Shown: one piece after another, positions 6,973 through 11,228 of the stretch
Numbering within the stretch: position 1 is the stretch's first letter
Layout: each line of letters begins with the position of its first letter
DNA from: Deltaproteobacteria bacterium
Lineage (GTDB): Bacteria > Desulfobacterota > Binatia > Binatales > Binataceae
Reading direction: 5' to 3'
Length of the DNA: 11,228 nt
Assembly: GCA_021780585.1 (NCBI GenBank)
Contig: JAJXYM010000171.1
Span: forward strand, 1-11,228
Program-made: the position numbers and the translations under genes
Notes under the pieces: model-generated
Database searches by the model: none
What the model was told of the DNA's origin: nothing
What the model saw: only the letters and a program-made list of their open reading frames with translations

Positions 6973-8184
6973 ATGATTGCGCGCTCCGCCAGCGCCGATT
7001 CACGGCGCCTGGTCGCGACCCGCGCGATACGAGGCTTCGCCGACGGCGCGGTCAGCGTGATCCTGCCGAGCTATCTTTCCGCGATCGGCTTCAGCGCCAC
7101 GCGCATCGGCGCGATCGTCTTCGGCACGCTGATCGGTTCGGCGGCGCTCACGCTCTGGATCAGCCTCGCCGCCCATCGCCTCGGCCGCCGCCGCACGTTG
7201 ATCGGCGCGGCCCTGCTGATGCTCGCGACGGGAATCGGCTTCGCCACGGTCACGGCCTTCTGGCCGCTGTTCGCGATCGCGGTCGCCGGCACGCTCAATC
7301 CCTCGGCCGGCGACGTAAGCCTGTTCCTGCCGGTCGAGCAGGCGGCGCTCGCCGAGACCGTCGCCGCGCCCGATCTGACCGCGATTTTCTCGATCTACAA
7401 CGTCGCCGGGGCGACCGCCGGGGCGATCGGCGCGCTGGCCAGCGGCATCCCCGCGATCGTCGCCCGCCATACGCATCTCGCGGCCGCCGCGGCCGAACGC
7501 TTCGCCTTCGCCGGCTATGCGGCGATCGGCGTGGTCGCCGCGATCGTCTATCTCGCGATGACGCCCGCGATCGAGCGCGAACCGCCCGCCGCCGGAGCCG
7601 CGCCGCTGGCAAAATCCCGCGCGATCGTGATTCGGCTCTCGGCGCTGTTCTGTCTCGATTCGTTCGGCGGCGGCCTTGCGATTCAGTCGCTGCTCGCGCT
7701 CTGGCTGTTCCGCCGCTTCCATTTATCGCTGCAGGCGGCGGGATGGTTCTTCTTCTGCACGGGGCTGCTCGGCGCCGCCTCGCAACTGCTTTCGCCGCGT
7801 ATCGCCGCGCGCTTCGGCCGGATCAACACGATGGCGTGGACGCATGTGCCCGCCAATCTCTGCCTGATGATCGCCGGCGCGATGACCGACGCGCGGCTCG
7901 CGCTGGCGTTTTTGCTGGCGCGCGCCGCGATGTCCTCGATGGACGTGCCGGCGCGCCAATCCTACGTGATGGCGGTCGTGCCGCCGGAGGAGCGCGCCGC
8001 CGCCGCCGGCGTCACCAACGTGCCGCGCAGTCTCGCCAGCGCGCTGGCGCCGCTGCCGGCCGGCGCCTTGCTCGAAGCGTCGCTCTTCGGCTGGCCGCTC
8101 GTGCTGGGCGGCCTATGCAAGCTGGTTTACGACGGATTGCTGCTCGCGCAATTCCGCGCGATCAAGCCCGAAGACGAACTCTGA
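6973..8184 (+). CDS. Major facilitator superfamily permease
   Basis: A 403-residue inner-membrane transporter with about twelve hydrophobic segments, the normal MFS size. Segment 1-2 region: RGFADGAVSVILPSYLSAIGF (20-40). A motif-A-like loop follows TM2: AHRLGRRRTL (67-76). A polar central loop near 200-218 (EREPPAAGAAPLAKSR) divides the two halves. The second half carries the repeat of motif A (ARFGRINTM, 279-287) and PPEERAAAAGVTNVPRSLAS (337-356), a conserved-looking loop between late helices. Such permeases are proton-driven exporters or importers, but the substrate cannot be named from sequence. I chose the ATG at 6973; a TTG at 6931 would add 14 polar residues and has no better ribosome site. 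The gene is divergent from the small protein gene at 6742 and convergent with the HTH/TPR gene, 19 bases away. Confidence 0.9.
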   Translation: MIARSASADSRRLVATRAIRGFADGAVSVILPSYLSAIGFSATRIGAIVFGTLIGSAALTLWISLAAHRLGRRRTLIGAALLMLATGIGFATVTAFWPLFAIAVAGTLNPSAGDVSLFLPVEQAALAETVAAPDLTAIFSIYNVAGATAGAIGALASGIPAIVARHTHLAAAAAERFAFAGYAAIGVVAAIVYLAMTPAIEREPPAAGAAPLAKSRAIVIRLSALFCLDSFGGGLAIQSLLALWLFRRFHLSLQAAGWFFFCTGLLGAASQLLSPRIAARFGRINTMAWTHVPANLCLMIAGAMTDARLALAFLLARAAMSSMDVPARQSYVMAVVPPEERAAAAGVTNVPRSLASALAPLPAGALLEASLFGWPLVLGGLCKLVYDGLLLAQFRAIKPEDEL

Positions 8185-8203
8185 AACCGGCGCGGGCGCG
8201 GAA

Positions 8204-9079
8204 TCAATTGCCGCCGCGGCAGAGGCGATCGAGCGTCACCAGATGGCGTTCGGCGTCGCGCCGGCGCCCGGCGCGTTCGTAAAGCTCGGCCAGGTTGCGA
8301 TGCGCGTCGATCGACAGCGGGTCGCATTGCGCCGCCCGCTCGAAGCATTGCAGCGCGTTATCGAAATCCTCGCGCCGCCGATAAAGCGTTCCCAGACGCA
8401 AATTGACCGCGGCGTTCGCCGGCGCCATCACCGCCGCGCCCAGCAGATGGCGCAAGGCGCCGTTCAGATCGCCCTCGCCCTCCAGCAGCGCCGCCATCCG
8501 CATATGCGCGGCGAAGTCGCGCGGCTCGCGGCCGAGGAATTCGCTATGCAGCTTGAGCGCGCGCAGCGGATCGAACTCCGCCAGCCGGCGCGCCTCCTCG
8601 AAGCGTTCGCGCACCCGCGCCAGGCCGAAACCATCCTCGAGCTTGCCGGCCGCGCGCCGCGCGCCGAAGCGCAGCAGCATCTGGCCAGTCTCGATTTCGA
8701 TCAGCGCGTCGCCCTCGCGCAGCACGATCCGGCCGTCGTCGTTATGCAGTTTGAGAGCGGCCGACGGCCGCGCCGCTGGCGCCGGTCCGCGCGCCCGCTC
8801 GACGCAGCGCTTGAGCGGGCCGATCCGCCGCCGCCGCGGCAGCAGCTCTTTCGCCATCCGCATCAGCAGCAGATCGTTGAAGTCAAAGCGATAGCGCCGG
8901 CCGCGCGCCGCCGAAGGCGCCACCAGCCGCCGCCTGACCCAATAACGAATCCGATCCGGAGAAACCGCCAGGATGCGCGCGGCCGCGCGCGTCGAATAGG
9001 TCTGCCGTCCCAAAATTCCGCCGCCGTCCGCCGTCGCCGCCACGCGCCCGAGTATAGGAATTCGCGATCCCGCCAGCAA
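8204..9079 (-). CDS. MerR-like HTH protein fused to TPR repeats
   Basis: Predicted cytoplasmic 291-residue protein. Residues about 27-75 (YSTRAAARILAVSPDRIRYW, then RRLVAPSAARGRRYRFDFNDL) have the MerR-type winged HTH pattern: helix, recognition helix ending in RYW, and the wing followed by the FxFxDL turn. A basic linker follows (RRRRIGPLKR, 82-91). Next comes a small beta-rich segment (110-138) containing IEIETGQMLLRFG. From 155 on, three to four TPR-like helical pairs appear (about 190-221, 224-255 and 258-288 are clearest: LRLGTLYRRREDFDNALQCFERA). There is no visible effector domain with cysteines. A transcription regulator or a protein-scaffolding factor is inferred; the target is unknown. 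The start is taken at TTG 9079, preceded by AGGGG at 8 bases; GTG at 9043 is an alternative. It follows ribH by 35 bases. Confidence 0.85.
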   Translation of the reverse strand: MLAGSRIPILGRVAATADGGGILGRQTYSTRAAARILAVSPDRIRYWVRRRLVAPSAARGRRYRFDFNDLLLMRMAKELLPRRRRIGPLKRCVERARGPAPAARPSAALKLHNDDGRIVLREGDALIEIETGQMLLRFGARRAAGKLEDGFGLARVRERFEEARRLAEFDPLRALKLHSEFLGREPRDFAAHMRMAALLEGEGDLNGALRHLLGAAVMAPANAAVNLRLGTLYRRREDFDNALQCFERAAQCDPLSIDAHRNLAELYERAGRRRDAERHLVTLDRLCRGGN

Positions 9080-9114
9080 CGCGCCACCCCTGAGATTTCT
9101 TAACAGCTTGTCAG

Positions 9115-9525
9115 CTACTCGATTTCCTTGAGCCCGCGAATCATCCGCACCACCGACTCGACCGCGTACTTGGCGTTGTCGATCCGATCGAGCGCCTGCA
9201 GCCGGTCCATCCCGGGACCGGTCACGCCGAGACCGACCGGCTTGTCGAACTCCAGCGCCAAATCGACCGCCGCGCCAGCCGTCGCGCCCGCGATCAATTC
9301 GTCATGGCCGGTGTCGCCCTTGATCACCGCGCCGATCATCACGACCCCGTCGACATCCTTGCGCCGGAGCAATTTTTTCACCGCCAGCGGCATGTCGAAA
9401 ACGCCCGGCACGTGCAGGATCCGCACGACCTCGGCCCCCAGGAATTCCGCATGCCGGCGCGCCCGCTCCGCCATCAGCGAGGTCACGTCGAAGTTGAAAT
9501 CCGCCACCACCAGCGCGATTTTCAA
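9115..9525 (-). CDS. ribH: 6,7-dimethyl-8-ribityllumazine synthase, archaeal-type
   Basis: Penultimate enzyme of riboflavin synthesis. It joins 5-amino-6-ribitylaminouracil with 3,4-dihydroxy-2-butanone 4-phosphate and normally assembles into pentamers or 60-mers. Its 136 residues match the family size. Visible features: substrate-stacking VADFNFDV (7-14), the binding loop VPGVFDMPLAVKKLL (39-53), and IGAVIKGDTGHDE (64-76) with the catalytic His74. VPGVFDMP, GDTGHDE and LGVTGPGMDRLQA resemble methanogen lumazine synthases more than the usual bacterial VPGAFEIP and GTPHFEYV forms. The start is TTG at 9525 with a strong AGGAG site (9532-9536). The TTG overlaps the hisF stop (TTGA), a sign of translational coupling. 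A relative, archaeal riboflavin synthase, shares the fold but is longer and less similar in these motifs. Confidence 0.9.
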   Translation of the reverse strand: MKIALVVADFNFDVTSLMAERARRHAEFLGAEVVRILHVPGVFDMPLAVKKLLRRKDVDGVVMIGAVIKGDTGHDELIAGATAGAAVDLALEFDKPVGLGVTGPGMDRLQALDRIDNAKYAVESVVRMIRGLKEIE

Positions 9526-10322
9526 TTGGCGCTCCTTTCCATCTCCGGCGCATCGCGCACCTCGACGCCGTGACCGCGCAAATAGCGCTTCAACGCCGGT
9601 ATCGGATGCTCTCCGTAATGCACAATTGAGGCGACGATGGCGGCGTCCGCCCCGCCCGCCGTCAAGCCTTCCAGCAGATGGCGCGGTTCGCCCGCGCCGC
9701 CCGACGCGATCACCGGAATTCCCACCGCGTCGGCGATCATCCGCGTCACTTCAAGATCATAGCCCGACCTGGCGCCGTCGCGATCGATCGAATTGATGCA
9801 CAGTTCGCCGGCGCCCAGCCGCTCGCCCTCGCGCGCCCATAACAGCGCGTCGCGGCCGGTCGGCGTGCGTCCGCCGTCGATCACCACTTCGCATCCCGAG
9901 GGGAATTCCGCGCTCGCCGCGCGCCGCCGCACCTGCATCGACAGGACGATGCACTGGCTGCCGAAGGCGCGCGCCCCCTCCGCGATTATCTTCGGATTGC
10001 GCACGGCGCCTGAATCGATCGAAACCTTCTCCGCGCCCGCCAGCAGCGTCGCGCGCAGATCCTCGACCGTACGCAGGCCGCCGCCGACGCTGAATGGAAT
10101 ATGAATTTCCCGGGCGACCGCGCGCACCACTTCGATCATGATTCCACGCCGCTCGTTGGAGGCGGTGATATCGTAAAAGACGATCTCGTCGGCGCCCTGC
10201 CCGTAGTAGTACCTCGCCATCGCCACCGGATCGCCGACGTCCACGTTGTTCAGGAACTGAACGCCCTTGGTCACCTTGCCGGCGCGCACGTCGAGGCACG
10301 GGATTATCCGTTTCGCCAACAT
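9522..10322 (-). CDS. hisF: Imidazole glycerol phosphate synthase cyclase subunit HisF, Asp130 replaced by Gln
   Basis: Cyclase subunit of IGP synthase. It uses ammonia from HisH and PRFAR to give imidazole glycerol phosphate (histidine pathway) and AICAR (purine pathway). The 266 residues form a complete (beta/alpha)8 barrel: KRIIPCLDVR (4-13) with catalytic Asp11, SVGGGLRTVED (78-88), NSIDRDGARSGYD (177-189), and phosphate-binding ASGGAG (206-211). The second catalytic acid, Asp130 in Thermotoga numbering, aligns with Gln130 in VLSMQVRRR (126-134; codon CAG at 9933-9935). The sequence around it (GVQFLNNVDVGDP, SGCEVVIDGGRTPTG) belongs to a HisF variant that normally reads MDV here, as far as I recall. 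The ATG at 10322 has GGGGAG upstream. It sits 4 bases after hisH and overlaps ribH by 4 bases; hisA is not between them. Confidence 0.93.
   Translation of the reverse strand: MLAKRIIPCLDVRAGKVTKGVQFLNNVDVGDPVAMARYYYGQGADEIVFYDITASNERRGIMIEVVRAVAREIHIPFSVGGGLRTVEDLRATLLAGAEKVSIDSGAVRNPKIIAEGARAFGSQCIVLSMQVRRRAASAEFPSGCEVVIDGGRTPTGRDALLWAREGERLGAGELCINSIDRDGARSGYDLEVTRMIADAVGIPVIASGGAGEPRHLLEGLTAGGADAAIVASIVHYGEHPIPALKRYLRGHGVEVRDAPEMERSAN
9523..9536 (-). promoter_or_regulatory. Ribosome site and TTGA overlap coupling hisF to ribH
   Basis: AGGAG (9532-9536, read leftward) lies six bases before the TTG start of ribH, within the last codons of hisF. The hisF TGA and the ribH TTG share bases as TTGA. 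This decides the unusual TTG start and implies that ribosomes finishing hisF reinitiate on ribH. Confidence 0.7.
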
Positions 10323-10326
10323 CGCG

Positions 10327-10947
10327 TCAACTCCCCATCCGGCAGAAATTATCCAGCATCCGCAGGCCCGCCGCGCCGCTCTTCTCCAGATGGAACTGCG
10401 TCGCCATCACGTTGCCGCGCGCGATCGCGGCGGTGAATACCACGCCGTGATCGCTGGTCGCGATCGTTACCGCCGGATCGTCCGGGACCGGATAATACGA
10501 ATTGACGAAGTAGAAATGCGCATGGTCGGGCACGCCCGCGAAGAGCGGATGCGCTTTCGTCTGGCGCACGCGGTTCCAGCCGATTTGCGGCGCCTTGAGC
10601 GGCCGGCCGTCCACCGAATGGGGGAAACGCACGACCCGTCCCGGAATTATTCCCAGGCATTCGGCGTTGTCCTCCTCGCTGCGATCGAACAACACCTGAA
10701 TCCCGATGCATATGCCCAGAAACGGCTTGCCCGCGCCGGCCACATCCTCGCGCAGGACGCGATCGAGGCCGAGTCCGCGCAAATTCTCCATGGTTGCGCC
10801 GGCCGCGCCCACGCCCGGCAGAATCACGCGATCGGCGGCGCGAATCACGTCCGGCCGATCGGTGATTTCGCCGCGATGCCCGAGATGCTCGAGCGCGCTC
10901 GCGACGCTGGTCAGATTGCCGGCCCGGTAATCGACAATGGCGATCAT
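10327..10947 (-). CDS. hisH: Imidazole glycerol phosphate synthase glutaminase subunit HisH
   Basis: Class I glutamine amidotransferase subunit that hydrolyses glutamine and channels ammonia into HisF. It has 206 residues, the normal length. The N-terminus MIAIVDYRAGNLTSV and PGVG (44-47) are typical. The nucleophile Cys80 lies in GICIGIQVLF, and the catalytic pair His186/Glu188 lies in QFHLEKSG. Two small departures from the usual GICLGMQ and QFHPEKS are Ile82/Ile83-type substitutions around the elbow and Leu in place of Pro between His and Glu; the triad itself is intact. The start at 10947 has GGAG 9 bases upstream; an in-frame ATG at 11001 adds 18 unrelated residues with no ribosome site. 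It is the first gene of the hisH-hisF-ribH-HTH/TPR block. Confidence 0.94.
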   Translation of the reverse strand: MIAIVDYRAGNLTSVASALEHLGHRGEITDRPDVIRAADRVILPGVGAAGATMENLRGLGLDRVLREDVAGAGKPFLGICIGIQVLFDRSEEDNAECLGIIPGRVVRFPHSVDGRPLKAPQIGWNRVRQTKAHPLFAGVPDHAHFYFVNSYYPVPDDPAVTIATSDHGVVFTAAIARGNVMATQFHLEKSGAAGLRMLDNFCRMGS

Positions 10948-11025
10948 CCGCGTAACTCCGAAGGGCGAATCATAGCGGCATTGCGCGCGACAAAACAGCA
11001 TCGTTCGCCGCCGCTAGCGCCGTTT

Positions 11026-11031
11026 ATTATA
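11026..11031 (-). promoter_or_regulatory. Perfect TATAAT -10 box upstream of hisH
   Basis: Read leftward, an exact TATAAT lies about 79 bases before the hisH ATG in an otherwise GC-rich region. A transcript would start near 11019 and have a leader of about 70 bases. The sequence 16-18 bases further upstream (around 11048-11055) is GC-rich with no recognisable -35, so an activator or an alternative sigma factor might be needed. The remaining intergenic bases up to 11207 show no gene I can support. Confidence 0.38.
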
Positions 11032-11207
11032 GCCGATCGACGCGGCCGCACGCGCCCTCCGCGCCGGCGCCGCCGGAAAATTCGGTCGCCGGTTGCGCGG
11101 CGGGCGCGAGGAACGATATCACAGGGAGCAAATTAGCGGACCGATCGCTCCGGACGGCGCTGCCAATCGCGCGCTCGGGCCTGTCCGCCGCCGAAGGGAT
11201 TCCCGCG

Positions 11208-11228
11208 ATGGCTAAAATTGCCCTGGCC
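11208..11228 (+). CDS. Possible 5' end of a gene cut by the right edge
   Basis: ATG at 11208 begins MAKIALA and is preceded by AAGGGA at a sensible distance of about 8 bases. Only seven codons are in the window, so no product can be named. If real, it is divergent from hisH with a gap of about 260 bases. Confidence 0.35.

Noticed and set aside
7000..7722. Leftward Glu/Arg-rich frame (240 codons) opposite the MFS gene
   Set aside because: Low-complexity charged composition is the expected complement of a hydrophobic, Ala/Ile-rich membrane protein gene.
8209..8221. Hairpin TGCCG-CCG-CGGCA near the convergent gene ends as a terminator
   Set aside because: Only a 5-base stem, lies within the last codons of the HTH/TPR gene and has no T-run; GC-rich DNA makes this common.
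10948..11001. Upstream ATG for hisH at 11001
   Set aside because: No ribosome site and an extra segment absent from HisH; the ATG at 10947 gives the standard N-terminus.
1..11228. Mobile elements, CRISPR, tRNA, rRNA, riboswitches
   Set aside because: I found no direct repeats with spacers, transposase motifs, cloverleaf sequences or conserved riboswitch cores; in particular there is no FMN-type leader before ribH, which is internal to the block.

Overview
The window is bacterial chromosomal DNA, very GC-rich (clearly above 60 % by eye). It is densely packed with genes, has short or overlapping junctions, and often uses GTG or TTG starts. The gene content is a mixture of housekeeping and acyl-CoA metabolism, with no phage, transposon, tRNA, rRNA or CRISPR signal. 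The combination of a paired two-subunit acyl-CoA dehydrogenase, an archaeal-type lumazine synthase and a MerR/TPR fusion protein suggests an environmental lineage outside the best-studied groups, such as Binatota or a relative of the former Deltaproteobacteria. That placement is a low-confidence inference.

Layout from left to right. (1) The 3'-truncated citrate synthase gene gltA runs leftward (1044 to the edge). (2) Divergent from it is a CLC-type anion channel or transporter (1325-2734, rightward), which meets the next block tail to tail with a 13-base gap. (3) A leftward block (6742 to 2748) holds a small uncharacterised protein, an ACT-domain threonine dehydratase that overlaps it by 8 bases, and two adjacent acyl-CoA dehydrogenase genes. 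(4) An MFS permease runs rightward (6973-8184) and is convergent with the next block. (5) A tightly packed leftward block (10947 to 8204) holds hisH, hisF, an archaeal-type ribH and a MerR-HTH/TPR protein. (6) At the right edge there may be the first codons of a rightward gene.

How the genes work together. HisH and HisF form the two-subunit imidazole glycerol phosphate synthase, which links histidine and purine metabolism. RibH follows hisF with a 4-base overlap, so riboflavin and histidine functions appear translationally linked. The two acyl-CoA dehydrogenases have complementary losses. The upstream one keeps a Glu in the helix-G catalytic position but lacks the C-terminal RxxFG flavin motif. 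The downstream one has RxxFG but lacks both known Glu positions. This is the pattern expected of an obligate alpha2beta2 enzyme like the mycobacterial steroid-side-chain dehydrogenases.

The points most worth a second look are the complementary dehydrogenase pair, a Gln at the position of the HisF catalytic Asp130, the archaeal-type RibH embedded after hisHF (with no hisA), the HTH/TPR fusion, non-canonical pore residues in the CLC protein, and strong over-representation of GCGATCGC/CGATCG. I found no clear evidence of a wholly new defence or mobile system.
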